This document shows, in pieces, positions 1-7,986 of a stretch of DNA of 64,000 nucleotides. Made by a program: the position numbers and the translations under genes. Source of the DNA: Chryseobacterium sp. 6424. GTDB lineage: Bacteria > Bacteroidota > Bacteroidia > Flavobacteriales > Weeksellaceae. Each line of letters starts with the position of its first letter. Position 1 is the stretch's first letter. The stretch lies in the NCBI RefSeq assembly GCF_003692615.1, contig NZ_CP023540.1, positions 1,240,001-1,304,000 of the forward strand, written 5' to 3'. The notes under the pieces were generated by a model, which was not told the origin of the DNA, searched no databases, and saw only the letters and a list, made by a program, of their open reading frames with translations.

Positions 1-1
1 C

Positions 2-952
2 AAGTCGGTGCAGCAGGATTTCGATCACTGGCTTAGTAAGCAGGAAAAGATCTGGCGCGAACTCGCGGAAGGCAGTCATCCCAAAGAAATCATTGACACC
101 GCCAGCGCGGAACTGCTGGAAACTTTTAAAGACAATACCCTCATCGATACCTACGACCTGTACCAGCATCTGATGCAGTACTGGAACGAGGTGATGCAGG
201 ACGATGTATATTCCCTAGCGATGGACGGCTGGAAAGCGGGTAACGAATACCAGCGCCTCGTCATCAAGGCGAAGCCCGACAAAAACGGCAAAACCAAAGC
301 CGATAAGGAAGTCGCTGGACTGGCCGGACTGGAAGGCCGCATGATCAGTCCGCAGCTTTTGATTTCCATTTATTTCCAGGAGGAGCAGGCAGAAATTACC
401 GCGCTGGAACAGGAAGCGGAAAACGCCAAAGCCCGGATGACCGAAATTGAGGAAGAGCAGAATGCCGAAGACGGTCTGTTTGCCGACTTGGAGAAAGTAA
501 ACGCGGCGGAAGTGGGCAAACTGCTGAAAGTTATGAAAGGCGATAAAAAGTCCGGCAAAGCCACCGCGCTGGCCATGGTGGCTGAAGACGCACCCGAATA
601 TGGCACCGATGCCACCGAATTGCTGGAGGACTATCTGGAACAGGACAAAGTGGCGAAAGATGCCGCAAAAAAGATAAAGGAACAGCTTGCCGCGCTTGAA
701 AAAGCCGTGGAAGCAAAATATCCGACCTTAAGCGAAGCGGATATTAAAGAACTTGTCATTACGCACAAATGGCAGGCGCATCTGCAGCAGGCCTTGCAGC
801 AGGAGCAGGCACGCATCAGCCAGAATCTGACGCAGCGCATTAAGGAGCTGGCCGAGCGCTATGCCACGCCGCTGAGCACACTGGAAGCTGAGGTACAGGA
901 AGGCGCTGCGAAAGTGAACGCACATCTTCAAAAAATGGGTTGGGTATGGTAA
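2..952 (+). CDS. hsdM: Type I restriction-modification methyltransferase subunit HsdM, C-terminal part
   Basis: The reading frame is open from the first base of the window (codons K-S-V-Q-Q before the GTG at 8), so this is the last ~316 residues of a longer gene. HsdM carries the N6-adenine methyltransferase activity and, with HsdS, forms the modification enzyme. The catalytic NPPY-type motifs lie upstream and are not visible. What is seen is the C-terminal region: a GLEGRM-I-PQL stretch near residue 110, then a long, strongly charged helical part rich in E, K, A and Q (about residues 125-310), consistent with the coiled-coil arm that contacts HsdS in large M subunits. The stop overlaps the start of hsdS, which supports translational coupling. 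The assignment rests mainly on this tail plus the following hsdS and hsdR. Confidence 0.88.
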   Translation, partial: KSVQQDFDHWLSKQEKIWRELAEGSHPKEIIDTASAELLETFKDNTLIDTYDLYQHLMQYWNEVMQDDVYSLAMDGWKAGNEYQRLVIKAKPDKNGKTKADKEVAGLAGLEGRMISPQLLISIYFQEEQAEITALEQEAENAKARMTEIEEEQNAEDGLFADLEKVNAAEVGKLLKVMKGDKKSGKATALAMVAEDAPEYGTDATELLEDYLEQDKVAKDAAKKIKEQLAALEKAVEAKYPTLSEADIKELVITHKWQAHLQQALQQEQARISQNLTQRIKELAERYATPLSTLEAEVQEGAAKVNAHLQKMGWVW

Positions 953-2166
953 AGGGCATGAAGCAGACAGAGATTGGGATGATTCCGGAGGATTGGGAGA
1001 TTGCTAAACTAAAAGATATAGCGGATTTTCAAAATGGATTAGCCCATGAAAACATCGAGAGTGAATTTGGTGAATTCATAGCTGTCAATTCAAAGTTTAT
1101 TTCACAAGATGGTAAGGTGTTTCGAAAAGTGACAAAGCAACTTTTGCCGTTGTTTAATAACGATTTATGCATTGTCATGAGCGATATACCTAACGGAAAA
1201 GCTCTTGCAAAATGTTTTCTTGTCGAAGAGGACGGCAGATATACTTTAAATCAAAGGATTGGAAGGATTTCTCCAATAAAAGATTGTAGCAAGTATTTGT
1301 TTTATACTTTAAATAGGAATAAATATTTTCTTGGTTTTGATAGTGGAAGTGGACAGACAAATTTACGAAAGGATGAAGTTTTAGCGTGTCCGGTTCTCCT
1401 TCCGCCCCTTCCGGAGCAGGAGGCCATTGCCGCGGCGTTAAGCGATGCCGATGCGTGGATAGAAAGTCTGGAGCAGCTTATCGCCAAAAAACGCCTCATC
1501 AAGCAGGGCGCCATGCAGGAACTGCTGACGCCGAAAGATGATTGGGAAGTGAAGATAATTAGAGAAATTGTTGCTACTCCTGTAACTGATGGTCCACACG
1601 AAACACCATTTTTTTTGGATAAAGGAATACCTTTTTTATCTGTAAATAACATCGTTGACAATAAAATTGATTGGAGTGATTTGAGGTATATAAGTGAAGT
1701 AGATGATATAAGGTTTTCTAAGAAATGTAAACCTAGAAGAGGTGATATATTACTAGGAAAGGCTGCCTCTGTTGGTAAAATTGCAATTGTTGAAAGTGAC
1801 TATAATTTTAATATTTGGTCTCCATTAGCCTTAATAAGAATTGATGAAATTTCAAATAAATATTGTTTTTATTATTTACAAACAACAGACGTCTTAAATC
1901 AAATTAAATTCTTTACCAATACATCATCCCAAGGAAACATTGGAATGGGTGATATTGAAAAAATTGAGATAAAATATCCAAAATCCCTTTCCGAGCAAAC
2001 GCGCATTGCCACCATTTTATCGGATGTGGATGCCGAACTGGAAGCCTTGGAGCAGCAACTCCACAAAGTCCGCCAGATTAAACAGGGCATGATGCAGGAG
2101 TTGCTGACGGGGAGAATACGTCTGAACTATGATTCGTGTGAGGACTATGATGGTTACAGTTTCTGA
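946..2166 (+). CDS. hsdS: Type I restriction-modification specificity subunit HsdS
   Basis: HsdS recognises the bipartite DNA target of the type I enzyme. The ~406-residue protein has the classic duplicated layout: target-recognition domain 1 (about residues 8-150), a conserved helical spacer with LPEQEAIAAALSDAD and KQGAMQELLT, target-recognition domain 2 (about 205-345), and a second conserved spacer with EQTRIATILSDVDAE and KQGMMQELLTG. Both recognition domains are visibly AT-rich (1000-1380 and 1560-1990), while the spacers are GC-richer, as expected if recognition domains are exchanged by recombination. ATG 946 is chosen over TTG 940; ATG 958 is also possible. It overlaps the hsdM stop by 7 bases. 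After the usual ending GRIRL the protein continues for about 13 residues that are encoded by the repeat starting at 2121. Confidence 0.93.
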   Translation: MVKGMKQTEIGMIPEDWEIAKLKDIADFQNGLAHENIESEFGEFIAVNSKFISQDGKVFRKVTKQLLPLFNNDLCIVMSDIPNGKALAKCFLVEEDGRYTLNQRIGRISPIKDCSKYLFYTLNRNKYFLGFDSGSGQTNLRKDEVLACPVLLPPLPEQEAIAAALSDADAWIESLEQLIAKKRLIKQGAMQELLTPKDDWEVKIIREIVATPVTDGPHETPFFLDKGIPFLSVNNIVDNKIDWSDLRYISEVDDIRFSKKCKPRRGDILLGKAASVGKIAIVESDYNFNIWSPLALIRIDEISNKYCFYYLQTTDVLNQIKFFTNTSSQGNIGMGDIEKIEIKYPKSLSEQTRIATILSDVDAELEALEQQLHKVRQIKQGMMQELLTGRIRLNYDSCEDYDGYSF

Positions 2167-2367
2167 ACTATGATTCGTCTGAGAACTATGATGGGCTATG
2201 ATGGTTTCTGAACTATGATGTGAATGAATACTTTGATGGACTATGATGGGGTGATGTTATTTATCATAGTATTCATAGTCATCATTTCATCATAGTTCAA
2301 AGACAAGATTCATCCTAGTTCAAAGACAGGAATCATCACAGTTCAAAGACACAAATAAAAAGAAAAA
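2121..2367 (+). repeat. Repeat-rich spacer, copy A (upstream of GxxExxY gene)
   Basis: This spacer contains (i) three tandem starts of a ~41-46 base unit beginning TCTGAACTATGAT at 2121, 2162 and 2207; (ii) an imperfect inverted repeat, in which left-side GAACTATGATG and GGACTATGATGG elements face right-side ATCATAGT, CATAGTCATCAT and CATCATAGTTC elements around a centre near 2255; and (iii) three tandem 23-base units with the core AGTTCAAAGACA at about 2294, 2317 and 2340. A closely similar spacer, copy B, lies before hsdR. The left end overlaps the last codons and stop of hsdS. RNA from it could fold into a long stem-loop. Confidence 0.85.
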
Positions 2368-2378
2368 ATACAAATGTC

Positions 2379-2765
2379 ATGATTAACGAGCAGTACAAAC
2401 ATTCGGAGCTTACGGGCAAGATCATCGGTTGTGCGATAGAGGTTCATAAGCATTTGGGCAATGGATTTCAGGAAGTTGTCTATCAGCGTGCGCTGGCGAT
2501 CGAGATGCGGATGCAGGGGCTGGAGTTTGAGCGTGAAAAGGAAATGGCCTTACGCTATAAAGGACATTCCATTGGCACCCGCCGTGTGGATTTCTTTGTG
2601 GAGGGACTGATTATGGTGGAATTGAAAGCGATCATTCAGCTGGAAGATGTGCACCTGGCTCAGGCCATCAATTATCTGGAAGCCTACGGCATGGAAGTCG
2701 GCCTGCTGATTAATTTCGGAAGTAGAAGGCTGGATTTTAAGAGGGTGATGAAGCCGGGGTCTTGA
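2379..2765 (+). CDS. GxxExxY family protein (PD-(D/E)XK nuclease-like)
   Basis: The 128-residue protein has the signature that names the family, G-F-Q-E-V-V-Y (about residues 30-36), after an N-terminal helix with IIGCAIEVHKHLG. A later RRVDFFVEG...MVELKA segment (about residues 69-85) has the D...E-L-K spacing of PD-(D/E)XK nuclease folds. The biochemical role of the family is unknown to me. The gene sits between hsdS and hsdR, where no gene is normally found, and is bracketed by two copies of the same repeat-rich spacer; its TGA stop falls inside the first bases of copy B. I infer an inserted cassette rather than a functional part of the restriction system, but a nuclease-related role in the system cannot be excluded. 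Confidence 0.85.
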   Translation: MINEQYKHSELTGKIIGCAIEVHKHLGNGFQEVVYQRALAIEMRMQGLEFEREKEMALRYKGHSIGTRRVDFFVEGLIMVELKAIIQLEDVHLAQAINYLEAYGMEVGLLINFGSRRLDFKRVMKPGS

Positions 2766-2911
2766 ACTATGATTATTCTGAAGGCTATGATGGACTATGA
2801 TGGTGTGTTTTTCAATGATATTGAAATTTATCATAGTTTTCATAGTCATCATTTTATCACAGTTCAAAGACAAGTATCATCACAGTTCAAAGACACAGAC
2901 AAAAAGAAAAT
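2762..2911 (+). repeat. Repeat-rich spacer, copy B (upstream of hsdR)
   Basis: This is a second, shorter copy of the 2121-2367 spacer. It has one left-side CTTGAACTATGAT element, GGCTATGATGGACTATGATGG, the facing ATCATAGT, CATAGTCATCAT and ATCACAGTTCAAAG elements, and two (instead of three) 23-base units with AGTTCAAAGACA at about 2861 and 2884. It ends with the same AAAAAGAAAA run that ends copy A just before the next start codon. The stem can pair CTTGAACTATGAT with ATCACAGTTCAAAG. Confidence 0.85.
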
Positions 2912-2927
2912 ATATAATTTTACAAGC

Positions 2928-5900
2928 ATGATCAATCCTATCGAACGCATCACCCAAAACCGCATTATTAAACTTTTCACGGAAGAGTTGGGTTATACCT
3001 TTTACGGCAACTGGGAAAAGCGCGGGCACAACTCCAATGTGGAGGGCGAAATCCTGAAGCGCAATCTGCTGAAGAGAGGCTATTCTGAAACGCTGACGGA
3101 TAAGGCGGTGAAGGAAGTCTATGACATGGCGACCACCAATGCCGGCAACATCTATACCCGCAATAAAGCCATGTATTCGCTGCTGCGTTATGGGGTGAAG
3201 GCCAGGCCGGAACTGGGGGAGCAGTTTGATACGATATTTCCGATCGACTGGCAAAACTGGGAGCAGAATGAATTCGGTATCGCGGAAGAGGTGACACTCA
3301 CCAAAGGAGAGCATACCCGCCGGCCGGATTTGGTTTTGTACATCAACGGCATCGCAGTTGGTGTTCTGGAACTTAAACGCGGCACGACCGATGTGGCGGA
3401 AAGTGTGAACCAGTCCATCTCCAACCAGAAACTGCTGTTCAATGAGTGGTTCTATACCACGGTGCAGCTTATTATGGCCGGCAACAACACCCAGGGCCTG
3501 CGTTACGGCACCATTGAGACGCAGGCAAAATATTATCTGGCCTGGAAAGAAGATGAAGACGATAACGAAGGCTACAAACTGGATAAATACCTGAAAAAAC
3601 TCTGCGACAAAGAAAGACTTACCGACCTGATCTACAACGGGGTGGTCTTTGACGTAGGCATCAAGAAACTGCCGAGGCCACATCAGTATTTTGGATTGAA
3701 GGCGGCGCAGGACTTTGTAAAGAGAAAAGAAGGCGGAATTATCTGGCATACCCAGGGCTCCGGGAAATCACTCATGATGGTGATGCTCGGCAAATGGATT
3801 CTGGAGAATGTACCGAACTCGCGCATCGTGATCCTGACCGACCGTACCGAACTGGACGACCAGATTGAACGCGTCTTCAAGGACGTTGGCGAGACCGATG
3901 TAGCAAAGACCAAATCTGGCAGAGAATTGTTGCAGTTCCTGACCTCCTCACGGCCAAGGTTGGTCTGTTCCCTCATCCATAAATTCGGCAACCGAAATGA
4001 GACCGATTTCGATGCGTTTATCAAAGAATTGGAAGATAACCCGGTGCAGACTCAGGGCGAAATCTTTGTTTTCATAGATGAATGCCACCGTACCCAGAGC
4101 GGCAAACTGAATCAGGTGATGAAAGCGGTATTGCACAATGCGGTATTTATCGGTTTTACCGGGACTCCGCTGTTGAAGCAGGACAGAAAGACCACGATGG
4201 AAGTCTTTGGCCGGTACATCCATACCTATAAATTCAACGAAGCGGTGGAAGACGGAGTAGTGAAAGACCTCATGTATGAAGGTCGTTCCATCGAGCAAAA
4301 CCTGACTTCCCAAACCAAAGTGGATCAGTGGTTCGAAGCGAAAACGGCAGGACTAAATGATTTCCAGAAAAACGAACTGAAGAAGAAATGGGGCACCATG
4401 CAGAATGTCCTCAGTTCCAAAAGTCGTATGGAAAAAATCGTAGCGGATATCCTCATGGACTTCACCACGAAACACCGGCTGAAATCACAGATGGGGAATG
4501 CCATTCTCGTGGCATCGAGCATTTATGAGGCCTGCAAATACTACAATCTCTTCCTGAATACCGAACTGAAAAACCGCTGCGCCATCATCACTTCCTATAA
4601 TCCGAATGCCAGCGATGTTTCGCTCGAAGATACGGGTGCCGACAATGAAACTGATCGGGAGTATATTTATAATACCTACACCCAGCTACTGAAGGAAGTG
4701 AGCCCCAGCGGCAACAAATCCAAGACGGAAGCTTATGAGACAGAGAGCAAAGAGCAGTTCAGAAAAGAACCTGCCCGCATGAAGCTGCTGATTGTGGTTT
4801 CCAAACTGCTGACTGGATTTGATGCGCCGCCGTGCTCCTATATCTACATCGACAAGAAGATGCAGGACCATACGCTGTTTCAGGCCATCTGCCGCGTTAA
4901 CAGGCTGGATACTGAGGACAAAGATTATGGGTATATTGTAGATTATATGGAACTTTTCGGCAATGTGACCGATGCGATCAATGTCTATACATCTGAACTC
5001 GACTCCGAAGGTTTTACCAAAGAAGATGTAGAAATACAGCTCAAAGACCGACTTAAAATCGCCACTGACCGTCTGATGACGGCATTGGAAACAGTGGAGA
5101 GCATCTGCGAAAATGTTGCACCGCCTAAAAGTGATCTGGAATATATCCATTATTTCTGCGGAAACACCGAGAATCCAGAAGACCTGAAGGCCAATGAATA
5201 TAAACGGATGGCGCTGTACAAGGCCATTGTGGAATACATCCGCGCTTACGCCGGACTGAAGGCTGATTTTGCCAATACTTCATTCAGCGATGCGGAGATC
5301 AAACGATTCCATCGAAAGATGGAGGATTACCTGAGTCTGCGGGAAATCATCCGGAAAGCCAGTGGTGAGACCATTGATCTTAAGGCGTATGAAGCCGATA
5401 TGCGGTTTCTGATTGATACGTACATCAGGGCGGAAGAATCAGAGAACATCTCACCGTTTGAAGATAATTCCCTGCTGGATTCGATAGAGACCAATATGGA
5501 TAAAGCCATTGACACCTTACCGCCGGGGATAAAAGGAAGCCGCGAAGCCGTCGCAGAAACCATTGAAAATAATGTGCGGAGTAAGATTGTTGAAGAGCAC
5601 CTTCTGGATCCAAAATATTTTGACCAGATGTCTGTGCTGCTTCAGGAACTCATTGAGCGCAGGAAAGCCGAAACCATCTCTTATCAGGAATATCTGAAGC
5701 AAATGGCAGAATTGATCCGTCAGGTCAATCAGGGTAAGCGTGACGATATTCCGAGTTCCATCAATACCAAAGGAAAAGTAGCTTTATATCACACGCTTGA
5801 AAACGAAGAACTGGCGTTGGTCTGCGACCGTGCGGTCCAGTACGCCAAACAAGAAGGCTTTCGCGAAAACCTTGCCAAGCAAAAACTGGTAAAGAAAGCT

Positions 5901-5978
5901 ATTTTTGAGGTCGTGAAAGATGTCAACAAAGTGGAGGAAATCTACAAAATCATTGATGCCCACAAAGAGGATTACTGA
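2928..5978 (+). CDS. hsdR: Type I restriction endonuclease subunit HsdR
   Basis: HsdR is the ATP-driven translocase and nuclease of the type I enzyme. The 1016-residue product shows an N-terminal PD-(D/E)XK nuclease (RRPDLVLY near residue 131, VLELKRG near 147), a helicase core with Walker A TQGSGKS (near 275), IDECHRTQ (near 383, DEAD/DECH motif II), FIGFTGTPLL (motif III), and AICRVNRLDTE late in the second RecA domain, followed by a helical C-terminus. An ATG at 2769 lies in the same frame, but its first 53 codons only translate repeat copy B; MINPIERITQN from ATG 2928 is the typical HsdR beginning. The stop overlaps the next gene's start by one base (TGATG), so the two are probably co-translated. 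Confidence 0.95.
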   Translation: MINPIERITQNRIIKLFTEELGYTFYGNWEKRGHNSNVEGEILKRNLLKRGYSETLTDKAVKEVYDMATTNAGNIYTRNKAMYSLLRYGVKARPELGEQFDTIFPIDWQNWEQNEFGIAEEVTLTKGEHTRRPDLVLYINGIAVGVLELKRGTTDVAESVNQSISNQKLLFNEWFYTTVQLIMAGNNTQGLRYGTIETQAKYYLAWKEDEDDNEGYKLDKYLKKLCDKERLTDLIYNGVVFDVGIKKLPRPHQYFGLKAAQDFVKRKEGGIIWHTQGSGKSLMMVMLGKWILENVPNSRIVILTDRTELDDQIERVFKDVGETDVAKTKSGRELLQFLTSSRPRLVCSLIHKFGNRNETDFDAFIKELEDNPVQTQGEIFVFIDECHRTQSGKLNQVMKAVLHNAVFIGFTGTPLLKQDRKTTMEVFGRYIHTYKFNEAVEDGVVKDLMYEGRSIEQNLTSQTKVDQWFEAKTAGLNDFQKNELKKKWGTMQNVLSSKSRMEKIVADILMDFTTKHRLKSQMGNAILVASSIYEACKYYNLFLNTELKNRCAIITSYNPNASDVSLEDTGADNETDREYIYNTYTQLLKEVSPSGNKSKTEAYETESKEQFRKEPARMKLLIVVSKLLTGFDAPPCSYIYIDKKMQDHTLFQAICRVNRLDTEDKDYGYIVDYMELFGNVTDAINVYTSELDSEGFTKEDVEIQLKDRLKIATDRLMTALETVESICENVAPPKSDLEYIHYFCGNTENPEDLKANEYKRMALYKAIVEYIRAYAGLKADFANTSFSDAEIKRFHRKMEDYLSLREIIRKASGETIDLKAYEADMRFLIDTYIRAEESENISPFEDNSLLDSIETNMDKAIDTLPPGIKGSREAVAETIENNVRSKIVEEHLLDPKYFDQMSVLLQELIERRKAETISYQEYLKQMAELIRQVNQGKRDDIPSSINTKGKVALYHTLENEELALVCDRAVQYAKQEGFRENLAKQKLVKKAIFEVVKDVNKVEEIYKIIDAHKEDY

Positions 5979-6673
5979 TGAAGACCGAAGTGCTGCAGAT
6001 TGGTTCCGTAGAAATTGAGGTCAGGTTTAAGCCAATTAAGAACCTTCACCTCAGTGTGCATCCGCCGTACGGGCATGTGACTATTTCGTCTCCGGAGATG
6101 TATGATCTGGAGAAGGTGAAGATCTATGCAGCCACCAAACTCGGCTGGATCAAAAAAGAACAGAAAAAGTTCCTGACGCAGGAACGCGAAGAACCACGTG
6201 ACTTCATCACACAGGAAAGCCATTATTTTCTTGGTACCCGATACCTTCTAAAACTTATACCCGCCACAAGAAATAAAGTAGAACTTAAAGGGAAGAAACT
6301 GCTTCTATATACGATTGATCCTACTAATCCCAAACTGAACAGAAAAATATTATACACATTCTACCGTCGCGAACTTCGGAAGAAAATTTTAGAATATGTC
6401 ACGATTTACAGCCAGGAAATGGAGCTCGATGTTCCTGAGTTTAAAATCCGCACTATGAAAACCAAGTGGGGCAGCTGCGCCACCGATTCCGGAAGACTTT
6501 GGTTCAATATCGAACTTGCCAAGAAGCCTCTGGATTGTATTGAATACATCGTAGTGCACGAGATGGTGCATCTGATAGAACGAAATCACAATAAGCGTTT
6601 TGTGCTTCTAATGGACCAGTTTTTCCCGAACTGGCAGGTACAGAAGAAAGTATTGAATGAGTTGCCTTTGTGA
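5978..6673 (+). CDS. YgjP-like zinc metallopeptidase domain protein (DUF45)
   Basis: The 231-residue protein of the YgjP/DUF45 family has the zinc-binding signature HEMVH near residues 193-197 followed by a third ligand region (RNHNKRF), and the family hallmark TKWGSCA near residue 165 upstream of it. YgjP-type proteins are zinc metalloproteins of uncertain physiological role. The gene overlaps the end of hsdR by one base and is the last gene of the restriction operon. Such genes commonly accompany type I systems, so a role in turnover or processing of restriction subunits is possible, but this is inference from position only. Confidence 0.88.
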   Translation: MKTEVLQIGSVEIEVRFKPIKNLHLSVHPPYGHVTISSPEMYDLEKVKIYAATKLGWIKKEQKKFLTQEREEPRDFITQESHYFLGTRYLLKLIPATRNKVELKGKKLLLYTIDPTNPKLNRKILYTFYRRELRKKILEYVTIYSQEMELDVPEFKIRTMKTKWGSCATDSGRLWFNIELAKKPLDCIEYIVVHEMVHLIERNHNKRFVLLMDQFFPNWQVQKKVLNELPL

Positions 6674-6752
6674 CTTGTAGATAATTAAAAATGTTGAATA
6701 AATGAGTGTCCCATTTTGACGGCTATTGATAGTTTTACTGAAAGATTTCGAT

Positions 6753-6851
6753 ATGCGTAAAGAAACGCTCCGAAGACTGCGTGAATTAAACCTGAAACTA
6801 GCTGCGGAAATGTTCAATGCAGATTTATTTGTCCCTACCTCGCTGGCTTAA
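6753..6851 (+). other. Possible short ORF or gene remnant, 32 codons
   Basis: An ATG at 6753 opens 32 codons (MRKETLRRLRELNLKLAAEM..., stop about 6849-6851) that read like an amphipathic helical protein end. It overlaps the 3' end of the glycosylase gene on the other strand. It could be the degraded tail of a gene once present after the restriction operon. I do not recognise it, and chance cannot be excluded. Confidence 0.2.
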
Positions 6852-7359
6852 GCATGAACCGCCACGGCATATTTTTCCAGATTTCACCTGCATAATCTAC
6901 TCCCACGCGCGGACCTGTGGTCACCACGCCGTCTAAATCCGAGTTTTCAACCCACAAGCGGTCAGATGTTGCCAGGTCTTCGCCGTAAAAACTGCGGTCC
7001 AGTTCAAGGAGGGTTCCTATCCGGCCGGGTCCGGTGACCTGCTCGATGCCGCGGATCAGTACAGCTTCCGGTACGCCTGCCACGCCCGTGACGAAATTCA
7101 GCAGCCAGTATTTGCCGTAGATCAGATATACATAAATGCTGCCGCCCTCGCCGAACATCAATTCTGTGCGTGCAGTTTTGCCTTTGCTCGCGTGGCTCGC
7201 CAGATCATCGGCTCCGAAATAGGCTTCGGTTTCCGTGATTTTCGACCGTATTTCACGTCCGTCTTCGAAGCGGCGTACCAGCGTTTTGCCGAGAAGGTCC
7301 TGCGCGAGATAAACTGAATTGTTATTTCTAAAATAATTTTGTGGTAAACGCTGCGTCAT
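6835..7359 (-). CDS. mpg: Alkyladenine (3-methyladenine) DNA glycosylase
   Basis: The 174-residue monofunctional glycosylase of the AAG/Mpg fold removes alkylated and deaminated purines in base-excision repair. Recognisable parts are the N-terminal F-R-N-N...AQDLLGKTLVRR, the catalytic ITETEAYFGADDLASHAS segment (about residues 40-57, with the general-base glutamate in ETEAY), the GSIYVYLIYGKYWLLNFVTG strand region, the VLIRGIEQVTGPGRIG segment, and TTGPRVGVDYAGE near the end. Length is normal for short bacterial members. It is transcribed alone, convergent with the restriction operon. Confidence 0.92.
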   Translation of the reverse strand: MTQRLPQNYFRNNNSVYLAQDLLGKTLVRRFEDGREIRSKITETEAYFGADDLASHASKGKTARTELMFGEGGSIYVYLIYGKYWLLNFVTGVAGVPEAVLIRGIEQVTGPGRIGTLLELDRSFYGEDLATSDRLWVENSDLDGVVTTGPRVGVDYAGEIWKNMPWRFMLKPAR

Positions 7360-7986
7360 ATTTGGTTTTAATTCTGATTATTACGGAAGGCCTTTCTTTA
7401 ATTTTTTTTCTCAATAACCCTCAAAATCCGTACCCATACCATGAAGCCCTACAGCTGCACGGCGGCCTGAGTAGTTCGGAGCAATCTGATGCAACACTAA
7501 GCCAGGAGCAAACAGTCGCAACTATTCTATGTGCCCTCTGCACACGTAGTCTCCATTAAAAATCCCTTTGTGGTTAAAAGCGACATCAGCCACCGAAGAA
7601 AACTGTATGACTCGAGGAAAGTCTGATTGATGTAATTTTGAAAATTACTGAGGGTATATAGAATGAAGGTTAACCGTATGCATTGAATTCTTCTTTTCCG
7701 TTGTGAGATTTCGTTAATTAATGTACCTGTTCATGGGAGAGTAATATAATTAGATTACTTAGGCATCAAAATATACAGCCGTAGTTAAATCAGTATTTAT
7801 CATTCCTCTCTCAATTACCGCTGGGTGGCTTTCCATTAATCTAACCGGTCTGTGGTTTCTGCCACGCTTTCTAAGCGCAGGCGAAGCTAAAGCCAGAAGC
7901 AAAAAAATCCGTTCAGTCAACCTGAACGGATTTTGTATATGATAGCACTTAAGTGTCCCAACTAAAGGCCAGCAGCTCTCAGTAAC
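7360..7986. other. 627-base stretch without a recognisable gene
   Basis: No convincing coding region was found here on either strand. A 72-codon open frame at 7341-7559 (+) overlaps the glycosylase start, has no family resemblance and ends in low-complexity residues, so I do not call it. The only clear element is the terminator at 7904-7934. The region may hold decayed sequence, or the glycosylase promoter near 7360-7420. Confidence 0.5.
7904..7934 (-). terminator. Rho-independent terminator after typA
   Basis: A perfect 13-base stem (AAAATCCGTTCAG, five-base loop, CTGAACGGATTTT) is followed on the minus strand by a T run. It lies 52 bases past the typA stop. Confidence 0.9.

Noticed and set aside
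2280..2360. CRISPR array, suggested by evenly spaced AGTTCAAAGACA units
   Set aside because: Only three copies of a short 23-base tandem unit, no unique spacers and no cas genes.
2769..2927. Upstream in-frame start for HsdR
   Set aside because: The extra 53 codons only translate the repeat spacer; typical HsdR sequence begins at 2928.
946..6673. Defence island with further anti-phage genes
   Set aside because: The other neighbours (glycosylase, TypA) are housekeeping; only the restriction operon and the GxxExxY gene are visible in the window.
7341..7559. 72-codon plus-strand open frame downstream of the glycosylase start
   Set aside because: It has no family resemblance, overlaps the start of a clear gene, and ends in low-complexity residues; treated as chance.
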